From assembly GCF_963259705.1 (NCBI RefSeq), contig NC_081851.1:59232855-59296854 (forward strand): a stretch of 64,000 nucleotides of DNA, read 5' to 3'. Below are positions 1 to 14,800 of the stretch, piece after piece. The first letter of the stretch is position 1. The number at the start of each line of letters is the position of its first letter. The DNA comes from Myotis daubentonii. Lineage: Eukaryota > Chordata > Mammalia > Chiroptera > Vespertilionidae. The position numbers and the translations under genes were made by a program. The notes below the pieces were generated by a model. The model did not search any database. It had not been told where the DNA came from and saw nothing but the letters and a program-made list of their open reading frames with translations.

Positions 1-504
1 AATAATGGGTGCCTCAGGGCATTAAATGAGGCATTTTATGGAAACTACAGAAAATACCATTCCTGTCATTAAGTTGCTCTCAGTTACTGCTCTTAAGCTC
101 CAAATATTTTATTAAACATCTGCTTCTCTGGGAATGGACACCATCTAGAAAAGAAGGGAGCAGAGAGTATAAAAAAGGGCTTTGAAAATGCTAATGACAT
201 GGTGGGAAGAGATCAACCAAAGAACTTGTATACATATATGCATAACCCAGGGACACAGACAATAGGGTGGTGAAGGCCTGGGGTAGGGGTGGGGCAGCAC
301 AGAAGAGGTCAATGGGGGAAAAAGGGGACATATGTAATATTGAAGCAATAAGGACTAAAAAAATGAATGCTAATGAACTATTCACTTTCATTAACTTAAA
401 CTGTCACTACCATATAGTTTCCATGTTTAATTTTTTAATTTCCATCAATGTAGCTTTTTTAAAAAACTGTTTAATTTCTTTTCCTAATTGACTGGAGTAG
501 AATT
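1..504. other. AT-rich non-coding stretch
   Basis: No gene, recognised repeat or RNA is visible. Short open frames here have no family resemblance and are scattered with homopolymer runs, as expected by chance. Confidence 0.5.
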
Positions 505-650
505 CTTCAACTAGTGTTTGTGGAGTGCTTGTTATGTGCCAGGCACTATAGGATGTCATCGTGATGTAAAGATACAAGACACATCCCTTGTCTTCAGGGA
601 GCTTGCGGATGATGAGAGATGGAGGAATAAAACTATGGCAGTCTGATGGG
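505..650 (+). repeat. L2 LINE fragment (3' region)
   Basis: The stretch TTATGTGCCAGGCACTATAGG followed by a 'dispatch to the cell of gain/loss' style segment (CTTGTCTTCAGGGAGCTTGC) resembles the conserved 3' part of L2. It is short and degenerate, so the family call is by eye only. Confidence 0.45.
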
Positions 651-797
651 TTTTTAGACATGGGTGTGCATGGGTATTACGAGGGTACAGAAGAAGAGGA
701 CCTGACTCAATAATTCTGGTTATCTTACCAAAGGAAGTGAGGCTTAAGCTTATACTTGAGTAACCAATAGGAATTTGCCACAAAATGAAGAAGGAAA

Positions 798-1002
798 GCC
801 CGGCTGGGGTGGCTCAGTGGTTGAGCATCAACCCATGAACCAGGAAGTCAGGGCTCGATATCCAGTCAGGGCACATGCACGAGTTTTGGGCTTGATCTTC
901 AGTAGGGGCATGAGGGAGGCAGCCAATCGATGATTCTCTCTCATCATTAACGTTTCTCTCTCTCCTTCGCCTTTCCTCTCTCTGAAATCAATAAAAACAT
1001 AT
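798..1002 (+). mobile_element. VES SINE (bat tRNA-derived), diverged copy
   Basis: It starts GCCCGGCTGGGGTGGCTCAG, with the tRNA-like A box (TGGCTCAGTGG) and a weaker B box (GGCTCGATATC). It continues through the VES middle (CATGAGGGAGGCAGCC..ATCGATG) and the pyrimidine-rich tail, ending AATCAATAAAAACAT. It is more diverged than the other five copies in the window, so probably older. No clean target-site duplication is visible. Confidence 0.85.
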
Positions 1003-1104
1003 TAGTTCATTTTTCTCATTAAACTAAATCTGTAGCATATCTAAGTGGAATTGTGAAGTAAGTAGTTGGATTAAAGGATTTTTTGACTAGGAAAATATTT
1101 TGGG

Positions 1105-1768
1105 CCACAATTAGATATCTCTATACATGTACCAGAATGACCACCATCAACAACAATAAGATTGAACATATCAAGTTTTGAAGAGGATGTGGAATAACTG
1201 GAACTCTCATATATTGCTGCTGAAGAGAGTAAATAGGTTCATTTACTTTGGAAAACTGTTTGACAATATTTATTCAAGCTGAATATATGTATACTCTGTG
1301 ATGTAGAAATGCCACTCTTAGGTATATACCCAATAGAGATGTGAACATACGTTTATCTAAGAATGTTCATGGTAGCCCTCTTTTACAATTTCTATTAATA
1401 ACAGGTCCACACTGGAAACAAAACAAATCTCTTTCAACCATGGAATAAAGTGTAGTTTATTTATGCAATAGGATACTATATAGCAATGAGAATGAATGGA
1501 CAAAACAACATGCATGCAACAACATAGATATATTTCACAAACATAATGTTGGTCCAAGAAGCCAGACACATGAAATAATATATGGGTTAATTTGATTTAG
1601 AGAAAATTTAATATAGGCAAAATTAACCATGGTTTTAGAGGCCAGGATAGGAATTACCTTTAGGGGAGGGAATTACTGGTGGGAGGAAAATGGTGACTTC
1701 TAGGTTCTAGTAATCTTCTAATTGTTGGTCTAGATGGGGTTTACACAAATGTGTTCACTCCGAAAATT
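1105..1768 (+). mobile_element. Old L1 fragment, end of ORF2 and 3' UTR
   Basis: Eroded sense L1 sequence: GAGGATGTGGAATAACTGGA, a CCCAATAGAGATGTGAACAT segment, GTTCATGGTAGCC, and later the 3' UTR motif GGTTTACACAAATGTGTTCACT. Stops occur in all frames. The 3' end is cut by the LTR that follows directly. Confidence 0.75.
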
Positions 1769-2547
1769 CCCTCAGCCCCAGCGGGTCCAGGGGTCCCCAA
1801 AGGTGTGGACGGAGTCGGTGAAGAAGGAATGACACGGAGACAGCGTTCAGTTGATCAGCAACCTAGCCAGGATCTCTAGCCCGGATCTCCAGAGAGGTTC
1901 TGCTTCAGATTTCCAGCGAGGTTCTGTAGCCATGTTCCCTCGCTAGGTTCTCCAGCCAGGTTCTGTCCAGGCTCTCCAGTCAGGTTCAATGTCCAGGTTC
2001 CAGTCAGGTTCTCCTGCCAATCTCTGTAGTCAGGTTCAGTCCAGGATCCCTTGCCATGTTCTCCCGCTAGGCTCTGTCTCTAGGCTCCGAGGCCAGTCCC
2101 GGTCCAGGATCCTCTGGCATGCTCTCGCCAGCGAAGTTCTTCTGTCTCTAGGCTCCGTGTAGGTCCTGTCTTCTGAATTCTGTCTCCTGAGTTCTGTGTT
2201 CTGCTGTCTCTCTGTCTGGTTCTGTGTTCTGAGTTCTGTGTTCTAAGTTCTGAGTTCTGTCTCTTGCTGTCTCTAGATTCTGAGTTCTTAGTGTTTCTGT
2301 CTTGTTACAACTGTATTTATACCAGTTGATTCAATCCTATCAATCTCTATTACAAAGGTTAGGGCGTTTCTTATCTCCATTCCAGGGAGAAAAGATTATG
2401 TAGTTTAAGCATGATTGTTCGTAGTTAAAGGGATTAATTACCCGCCTGGCACTTAGTTGAGGGGTTTTATTCCCTCCCTAACTTCAGGGGAAAATCCCTA
2501 CCTGGGGATTCAACCTTTCTCGGAGAGGTGACCTTGGTTAAAACACA
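1765..2547 (-). mobile_element. Solo endogenous retrovirus LTR, reverse orientation
   Basis: On the minus strand the block carries a TATA box (TATAAATACAG, at about 2311-2321). Downstream it has a U5-like stretch (CTGTCTCCGTGTCATTCCTT, 1824-1843 in plus coordinates) that resembles class II (beta-type) LTRs. No gag, pol or env sequence lies on either side, so it is a solo LTR. Its middle (about 1860-2290) is built of reiterated GGTTCTG/CCAGGTTC/GAGTTCTG words. Both borders are approximate and I could not find a matching duplication. Confidence 0.55.
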
Positions 2548-6194
<3,647 letters not shown>

Positions 6195-6310
6195 TTTTTG
6201 TTTAATTTGGCAAACATTTACTGAGCATTTACAGTAAGCTAGGCCCAAGCCATACACTGAGGAACAGTAGTAGAAAGAGAAGAACAAAGGAGTAAAGGAA
6301 GAAATGATAA
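6195..6310 (+). repeat. Possible L2/MIR-type fragment
   Basis: GCAAACATTTACTGAGCATTTACAGTAAGCTAGGC resembles the 'tttattgagcacctactatgtgccaggc' module shared by L2 and MIR cores. It is followed by a purine-rich low-complexity stretch to about 6375. Confidence 0.35.
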
Positions 6311-7924
6311 AGAAACGAAGGAACAAAGAAGGAAGAGAGGAAAGATGGAAAGAAGGAGTAAGGAAGAAAGAGTTGTCTCTTGTCTTCAGGAGATATATTA
6401 TCATAAATTTTGTTGTCATTATCTTGGATAGTATAGTAAAGTGTTAATAAGTTAAAATGAAGTAAAAAATAATAAATGTGAATATTATAGATTGCTTTAA
6501 GTGGATGGTCCAACAATTTTCACTTTTCTCCAAGTTGTATATTTTAGCCCTGAAATAGCCGAGTGATTGCTTCAGCTAGCTACTTCATCTTATGTATGGA
6601 GAACCATGCATGATGCTGTTACTTATAAATGTGCCCTCATGGTGACAACTCTAGATTATTTCATTATCAGATGTGTGATGTATAGTTTTTTGTACTATAA
6701 ATTTAGTCAGATGGTCAAGTGGATATGAAAAAAATAGATCAGTGGTATTTGTCATTTTCATGTGTTGACGGTTTGAAGTAAGTCTGGAACAGAGTCAAAG
6801 TCTCTAAGTTAAAGAAAAAAAATCTGTTTTATGATGTTGAAATTATGAGGTGTCAAGTAGGAGCCTCTCTGTTTTTTAGAACTTGAGAACTAACAACCCA
6901 CAGCTCAGAATAAAAGCCTTTACCTACTTCACAATCTAAGTTGAGAGAACCTATCAGCTCTTGGGCTGGCCACTTTCCTGCAGGGATGGCTAAGAAGTGC
7001 CTTCATCAGAGACAGGCCTGCCCAACTTGTCTCCACCCTTCTCCGTTCATGTAAGAGAGAGATTGGAAGTGAGCTGGGTATGCCTTTTGCATGGAATGTA
7101 TTCTTCATGAAGTTGAGATATCACCGTCATTCTCCTTCCTGTGGAAGATAAAAATGCTACTTGGTTGCTCTCTCTCAAGGCAAGGGAGAGAGCTAAGAGA
7201 ATCATAGAGTTTGGGTACCTCTGCTAAAAGGAAAGATGACATCTAGGGTTCTGTAGGATCTCTGCCAAGCAACTAAATGTGCTGACCTGCCCTGATGATG
7301 CTGAATTAGGCAAAGGGTTGTGAGAAGAGCTGGCATGGTGGTGCTTCCCCTCGAGTTTCCATTCCCCAGTGTTAAAGGGAATGGACCTAATCTATGCCAT
7401 TAGGCTCCGAAGTTGAGGGCTACGATTGGTATATGAGATTGGGTTGCAGGCTTGCTGGGGACTGCTGTAGCAAGGAGCAAATTCTCATGTGTCAGAATTC
7501 GGCTTTGTGCAAGCACTTGGGGGTGCTTAAAACAAGAGGAGAGGAGTACTCTTACCATAGATAACACAGAGCAAAATATCTGTTATCCCCCCCCCCTTCT
7601 TTCTGTAACAATATCTAAGATAACCCAACCAAAAGGATCACAGACTAGAGACTAGGGCTAGTGCTGGTACAAGAACATTCTCACCTATTGTGTGTTCAAA
7701 GAATTTTCTCTAATTGTGATATTAAATATTTTAAGTTGATATTGTTCCATTTCAAGAGTTACAGTTCTTCTCAGCCCCACAGAAGTATCTCAGCAACTGG
7801 TGATACTGAGAACCTTTCATCCTTAGCTGTGAGCTTTATGATTAACTTTTGGTAAAGAGGATGTATTTCACTAAGAATTATATGCCATCCTGTTATACTA
7901 AAAATAAAACTAGATAAAATCATG
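6311..7924. other. Non-coding stretch without recognised genes
   Basis: Purine-rich low-complexity DNA at 6290-6375, then unique-looking AT-rich sequence. A poly-C run is at about 7587-7596. No gene is supported. Confidence 0.5.
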
Positions 7925-8245
7925 AAGAACAAACATCCTACTTAATAGTGACACCTTGAAAGCTTTCTTTTTTATTAGGAATAAGAAAAGATAACTTTAA
8001 CTGAAACTTTTCCTTAGCATTAGGCAGCAAGAAGAAAGATACAATGAATATAAGGATTGGAAAGGAAGATATGAAATTGTCATTAGTCATAGATGACATG
8101 ATTGCATATTTAAAATCTCCCCAAATCTATTCAATAAGAGTTTAGCAAGTTTCCTGAATATCAATATATAAAATATGCTGACTATATGTATATATATATA
8201 TATGAATGAATGATATCATTTTAATAGCTTTACAAATATCAAGTA
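7925..8245 (+). mobile_element. Ancient L1 ORF2 fragment
   Basis: Sense ORF2 landmarks are visible but eroded: AACATCCTACTTAATAGTGA, GAAAGCTTTC, GGAATAAGA, then ATTGGAAAGGAAGATATGAAATTGTCA and GATGACATGATT (the region after the reverse-transcriptase active site). The frame is broken by several indels. Confidence 0.65.
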
Positions 8246-8269
8246 AGAATTTCAAATTCTTACAGGATT

Positions 8270-10020
8270 ATGGTTGACTACCTACCAGTACATCTGAACT
8301 TTTCCCTATATGCACTAAAATATTAAGATTAACAAGGAGAGAAAAACATGTACTCCTAATTCATACCTACAGCGTAACTAGGAGACAAAGAATACTACAA
8401 ACTTACTTGAATTTGTAACTGGGAAAATAAATATCTAAAACCATCCGAGTCACTGGTGGGTCCCAGTCCAGGGCAGAGTCAGATAGAGAATGTGGGAAAC
8501 AGGTACTAGAAGGAGTGAAAAACATTAAATTACCCCCTGAACAAAGGTTCCCACTTTGAGAGTAGAAGTTTTGGAAACAATGTAAGCCCTGGGATGGGAG
8601 TATATTGGGAAATCAAAGGGAAGGGGCTTGAAAATGTATGTGACCAGTTTCAGAAGGCACCAGTACTGGGGTACCAGGAAGCAAGTAGAAGGAAGGAGGT
8701 TGTCTTTGAAGGCTAATTGGTGAAGGTAAATAAGGAAGCAAGCAAGATGTAAAAAAAGTGCCTCAGATACAAGAATATTACTGAGTCACAGGAAATTTCA
8801 ACCATCCCCCAAAGGTACATCTGTTAAAGAAATTCAACTTTTCTATACTAACAGAAGAGGATGATCTTGAATTAAGAAACCTTTAATCCATGCCAAACCT
8901 TCACCTCAACCTCTTTCCATGGAGAAACACCTGTTATTTATGGTTAAGGAGAACTCAAAACATTTATAATTGAACATCAAATGTCAGAAAACACCCACAC
9001 AAAGCTATTTTAAGATGGAAATTAGAGGTGAAAAATCCAAGTTTTTCACAAGGTAAAAATATTCCTTACCACTTGCTCCACTAGGGAAACATCCATGAAG
9101 CAGAGGACAACTGAAATACATCTCAGCATTCATTACATGTCATTAAACAGGTACTTTTACATATGAAAGGACACTTTGAATCAGAAATTCAAAAACAAAC
9201 TTAGAACAGAAAAAGAGATGTGAGACAAATGCTGATCAAATAAGCTCAGGGGAAAACTGTGTGGAAAAATATTTTATAAAATCACTTCAGAAATGAAGAT
9301 GAAATTACTACTTAAGAGAGAATAGATAGATGAACTGAAAGCATGAAGTAGAGGTATGGAAATAGTCAAGAGTAGAAAAACCAAATACAGTAAAGATGGT
9401 AAATGGATGAGAAAGAATTAGATGTAGAAGACAGATAAGAATAATCCAAAATACATGTGATGATAGTCCCCAAGGAAATAAAAACAGAAAATAATAGAAC
9501 AGAACTAATATTTAAAACTATAATTCAATAAAATTATAGAAATTAAAAAAATATGGTTACATATACAAATTGGAAGGGCCTATCTACTGTGCACCTGGAA
9601 AATTGACCATAAATTGTCACCTCTAAGACATATTCTAGTAAAACTATTAGACTTAAGGAAAATTCTTGACATTGGCAAAAAGATGAAGTCATTTACGAAA
9701 CAGAAAAAATCAGGCTGGCTTTAGAATTTTGGCAGCATCACAGTATAAAGCAGCAGTGGAATAGCATTGTCACAAAGTCCAAGAAAAAATATAACCTAAG
9801 GATTCGATATTCTTTGAAGTTATTTTTTAAGTACCAAGGCTACAGAAAAGTAATTCTAAGCATGAAGAACTTAAAAAATACTGGATTTCTAACCCTCCCT
9901 GTGGACCCTACCAGAGGAAAAGCTTCATTAAACCAAGAGATGATTGGGTGATGACTCAGTTAAAGGAGTGATGTGGAACATTTAACATATTTAATTGTAG
10001 GTCTAAGACAGAAACAAAGG
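8270..10020 (+). mobile_element. HAL1-like LINE relic (ORF1-only LINE)
   Basis: The region 9480-9920 resembles HAL1, the mammalian LINE derivative that keeps an ORF1-type protein but no ORF2. Matches include ATTCAATAAAATTATAGAAATT, GGGCCTATCTACTGTGCACCTGGAAAATTGACC, CATTCTAGTAAAACTATTAGAC and a following GCAAAAAGATGAAGTCATTTACGA segment. The assignment of 8270-9400 to the same element is weaker. No intact frame remains. Confidence 0.45.
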
Positions 10021-10171
10021 TGGTGGCCAGGGGGTGGCAGTATATAAAGGCTTTATGTTCTCATAAAATAGAATCAACACAGCTAAAACAAAAGGGTTTA
10101 GATAAGTGAGAGAGAAAGGACAAGGTAGAATAGCTCATTGATTGCCATATAGGCAATAGGAGGAATTAAAG

Positions 10172-11826
10172 TTATAGTAGTTTTGATTTACATTTTTCCA
10201 GTAGCTAGCAAACTTGAGTATCTTTTTCATATATTTGTTGGCCATTTATATGTCTTTTTGGGAGAAGTTTCTTTTTGGAAGCAAGTCCTCTGAACATTTT
10301 TTTAATTGGATTGTTTGTTTGGTGTTGAGTTGTCTGAGTTCTTTATATATTTTGGATATTAACACCTTGTCAAAACTGTTGTTTGCAAATATCTTCTCCC
10401 ATTTGGTTGGCTGTCTTTTTGTTTTGTTGGTGGTAAACTACAGTGAAATATTGCTTCACTGTAAATGGCTACTATCAACAAGAAACTAATAACAAGTATT
10501 GGAGAGGTTGTAGAGAAAATATAACCCTCATTCACTGCTGATGGAAATGTAAACTGGTACAGCCACTATGGCAAGCAGTCAAACTCAAAAGCTAACACGG
10601 TTCAAATAAACAAGGTTTAAGTTCATGTGGGCTGCAAAAAAACAAAAGCTTCAATTTTCATAGAAACGTAGGTTCATTTTGATAGAGACATGCTGAATAC
10701 AAAGAGCTGAAATAAATGAGTAATCATTAACATAAAATAATAGAACATTTTAATAAAAATTAATATTTTTTCTTGAACATTAACTTATCAGACACTGAAT
10801 AACTGCACAAATTAATAAGTTTAACGCAAATAAACCTATTTTTCTTGTTCTGTGAAAGTGAAATATTTCCTTTTGTGCACACCAAACAAGTCAGTCCAAG
10901 ACTAATGACTAAAATATTCGCTGCTAGTATTAGTGGAGAGAAATGGCGTGCCTGTGCCTAAGGTGCATAAATAAAATGAATGCAACATGATTATAGTAAT
11001 CAGTCATTAGCAAATGTTGTAGTTTGTTATTAATAATTATGTATAACAGAATATTGTAAAAATTAAGTTACGAAATTTTTATTAAAACGTTTTTTACATA
11101 CCATTATATTAGCTGGGCTGCAAAATATTTGTTGTGGGTGCATGCGGCCTGCAGGCAGCACATTTGACATGCTTGCACTTTGGAAAACAGTATGGAGGTT
11201 TCTTAGAAAATTAAGAATAGAGTTACTGTACAACCCAGAAATTCCTCTTCTTTGTATCTACTGAAAAAAGTTGAAAACATTTATTCACAAAGATATATGT
11301 ACCCCTACGGCCATTACAGCATTATTCACGGTGGCCAAGACATGGAAACAACCGAAGTGTCCTTCAATAGATGATTGAATAAAGAAGATGTGGTACATAT
11401 ATGCAATGGAATACTACTCAGCCATAAGAAAAGATAAAATACTGCCATTTGTGACAACATGAATGGACCTTGAGAATATTATACTAAGCGAGATAAAGTC
11501 AGTCAGAAAAGTTAAGAACCATACAATTTCTCTTATGTGAGATATAAAATTAAAAGCAACAAATGAGTGAACAAAACAAACAAATAAGCACAAACTCATA
11601 GACATAAACAACATAATGGTGGTTTCTAGAGGGGAAGGGAGTGGGAGGTCGTAAAGGGTAAAGGGGGTCAAATACTGGTATATGATGACGTGAGAAGATT
11701 TGACTGGGTGGTGGGCTCAATGCGATATACAGGTGATGTATCATAGAATTTTACAATCGAAACCTATACAATCTTTTCACCATAAATTTAATAAAACAGC
11801 TACAAATAAATATAAAATTATAGTAG
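10172..11826 (+). mobile_element. 5'-inverted (twin-primed) L1 with TSDs
   Basis: 10181-10434 is L1 ORF2 in antisense (GCCATTTATATGTC.., TTTATATATTTTGGATATTAACACC, CTTTTTGTTTTGTTGGTGGT). From about 10435 the same element continues in sense (ACAGTGAAATATTGCTTCACT, GGCTACTATCAAC, AAAATATAACCCTCATTC) through the 3' UTR to about 11817. The inverted piece ends just where the sense piece begins in L1 order, the signature of twin priming. A 9 bp duplication, TTATAGTAG, flanks it (10172-10180 and 11818-11826). It is split by a hAT element at 10572-11175. Confidence 0.85.
10572..11175 (+). mobile_element. Non-autonomous hAT transposon inside the L1
   Basis: 604 bp with short terminal inverted repeats: CAAGCAGTCAAA at the left and, read on the minus strand, CAAGCATGTCAAA at the right. 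It is flanked by 8 bp duplications of L1 sequence (CACTATGG at 10564-10571, CACTTTGG at 11176-11183). Eight-base target duplications are typical of hAT. The flanking L1 reads on continuously once the element is removed (..GCCACTATGG / AAAACAGTATGGAGG..). There is no transposase frame, so it moved in trans. Confidence 0.85.
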
Positions 11827-14800
11827 AAGGTTAAGTAAGGGAAAGGGGGGCCTAGAAACATTATAAAAGATATTGGTATAAAGGTCACCATTAGAACAAC
11901 AATAGAACATTTCTAAATACAAAAATAAATGCATAAGAGAGTAAAGGAAATAGGATACCTAGAAACATTAGCAGAAAATATTAACTATGACACAAAATAA
12001 TATGGGGCAGAGACTATATATTATAGTTATATCACTAAATATAACAGGGATAATAAACTCACCAATTAAAAGGAAAATATTTTTGGATTAGTTTACAAAG
12101 CATATCTAAATTTGTATATGACATTCTTTTAAAAGGAATGTGGATTTCTATGCATTGATCTGGAGTGAATTTCCAGGTATATTGCTTTTTTAAAGATTTT
12201 AAAACTTTGAAAACAAGATATGCAGTTTGCTACTTTACAATTTTCTATGTATTTTCCTCCCACCCACCCCCAACCTAGTATTTTAAATCGTTCACTATCA
12301 AATCACTGATGGCTTGAAGATGATGATGACCAGAGAAATTTAAAATTAATTAAGGGTCATTAAAACTTGAATATCAAAAAAAATGCCATCTTAAAAAGGC
12401 TATAAATCAATGAGAATGTAGTATTCAATCTACACAAATATACTTAGGCACAACTGTTTTGTGGAACATATGTATTTCATGGGAGATATCTGAGTCTTAT
12501 TTGGGCAGATATTCCTTGGATAAATTTGTTAAGTCAGATGGTTATTACATCTAATGATGAAGCATTAAAAAAAACAGGCTGATTAAGAAACCTTATCCTT
12601 CCTGACTAGCAGATGAACATATCTGTGGCAGATATGATAACCTGGATAATTAACTTCTATTACAACACTTTCTAGCAGTCCTTTCCATAGCATACATGTT
12701 GGAGAACTGCAAACATCATTTCCCAGGTGCCACTGCAGTTCAGGTTCTGGATTGAGGTCCCACCAATCAGATGCACACAGGGAATTGTGAATTCAGTACT
12801 GAATTTAATGCGGAGAGAGGCAGTGGTGTGCAGGGATACGTTTTGCTCACATGGCTCTAGCATGAGTGGTATGCATCAGAGTTAGCCCTTCTGGCAGCGG
12901 CTTCCGGACATCCAGGTGATGTGACTCAGGTGGTCTGATGCTGGAACCAGTGCTTGGGACAATGACATCAAAACTCTGTAATTTCCTGGCAACAGCAGAG
13001 ATAGCTTTTTCCCTGGGGCATCAGTTCAGGGGTGTTCTGGGCGTCGACCTTGGAGCGCAAGAACATTTAATTACCTAAATCTTTTTGTTCTTGGAATAGA
13101 TAGAAGTATTTCCTTTTTTTTCTGAAACTGAATTCTAACTGATCAAATGTCCTAAGGAAAAGACCTTGAAAATTTGATGTGTTCTCTTGAAGTTCCCAAG
13201 CTATAGAATTTGTTATAGAACGTCCTGCACCATTAAACTCACCACTAGCTAGCGGCCTTCAATATGCTGAGTGATTTGGCTATTCATCCTCCAGTTCCCT
13301 TTGGCCATTAGACAATCAATCCCAAATCCATCATTCCCTTCCTCTTAACTTTTGTTCACTACTTTTCAGTGGTTGCAGTAGCTACTGCCATCAACCAAAG
13401 CAAGCCACCTCTCTTGATTCTTCAACCTGCTTTGCGGAGAGATGATTTAGGCTCTTCTAGGAAATGTTAGCACCAGACACAGGCCTGTCATCGTGGTGTA
13501 TGTGGCTCAGGCTAAAGATAAGCAGGGCTATCTCTACACATAAGGTTCTTTGCCATGGGACTTTGTGGTCAGGCAGAGGAGCTAGAGGCTTTGTTTTCAT
13601 ATGGACACCATTCCTAGCTTTTTGCTTTCCTGTTGTTTCCTGGGGAAGGTGAGTTATTAGAAAGGCCTTGGAGAAAAGGGTTGTATGTATTTCAGTACAA
13701 GAGTCAATAATTTATCTAGACTAAGACTCAATAGAGACCAGGAGTTTGTCTATGGAAGAACTTTGCCAAACCTGGAACATGAAAAAATAAGTTAGTTGCA
13801 AAGCAAAGGAAATCATAAGTTAAAGACAGAGGAAGTGATGGCTGCCTGGCACATTTGTCACAACAGAAAAAAGGTGGGACATCTCAGTCCTGGGAAGAAA
13901 ATGAGTGGGAAGATGGGAATATATAACTCCTGTAGAATTTATTTTATCAGGCAGAACAGAGTAGGTCTTCAATGGTAGTAAAGAGGAGGGCAGTCTGGAA
14001 AATTAGGACTACTGTGAGGGCTCGAATGCCAAGGTCTTATTTTTAATCTACCCCCTGTGGTAATGTACAGTCTCGTAAGTCACACTGAAATCTAATTTTA
14101 CTGGTTTAGGCCAAATAGCCTAGAGGAGTCTCTTTTGTTCTGTAATTGGAAAGCTGTATCAGAATCAAAGTTTTTCTGGATGAGCTATTATCTGCATCAA
14201 CAAAATTCAATACTCTGCTGGAAGTGAAAGACACATTAGATTATTAAATGTTTACTTTATTTTGAGAAATATGTTGGTGACAAGGCTAAACAGCAAGTTT
14301 GCAACTTTTTCTTTGCTGAATCCATGAACAGACTGGCGATATCACAATTGTTTATGGTAATGGACTCACAATGGTGGTTGCAGAATTTCTTTTTCTAGGT
14401 ATCAGATGAAGAAAAAGGAGGAAGAACAACTCTTTTCTCTAAAATGCTTAAATCAGCTTTCTAGAGTTTTAAATATTTGGACTTGTAAGAAACCCATACA
14501 TTATATAGGTGAGTAAAGTGAGGTTTCAAATGGAAGCACTCATTTCTACCCCCAGGTCAGCTGGCTTATCTCAGCAAAGTAAGAAAAAACCATACCTGAC
14601 TACTCAGAAACACTCAGTATCCTTTTCAGCTGAGAGTACCATTAAAAAACAAAACCAAATGCATAGTCAGGGAACATGGCTCATGTTACTTAATTTTTTC
14701 AGGTATATTTCATACGTGTATCAGACCCATTATCTGACTCTTTGTGTGGCTGATTTAAAAATGAAGTTCCGAATCTGGAGATGGCCAGGAGAAAGGAGAG

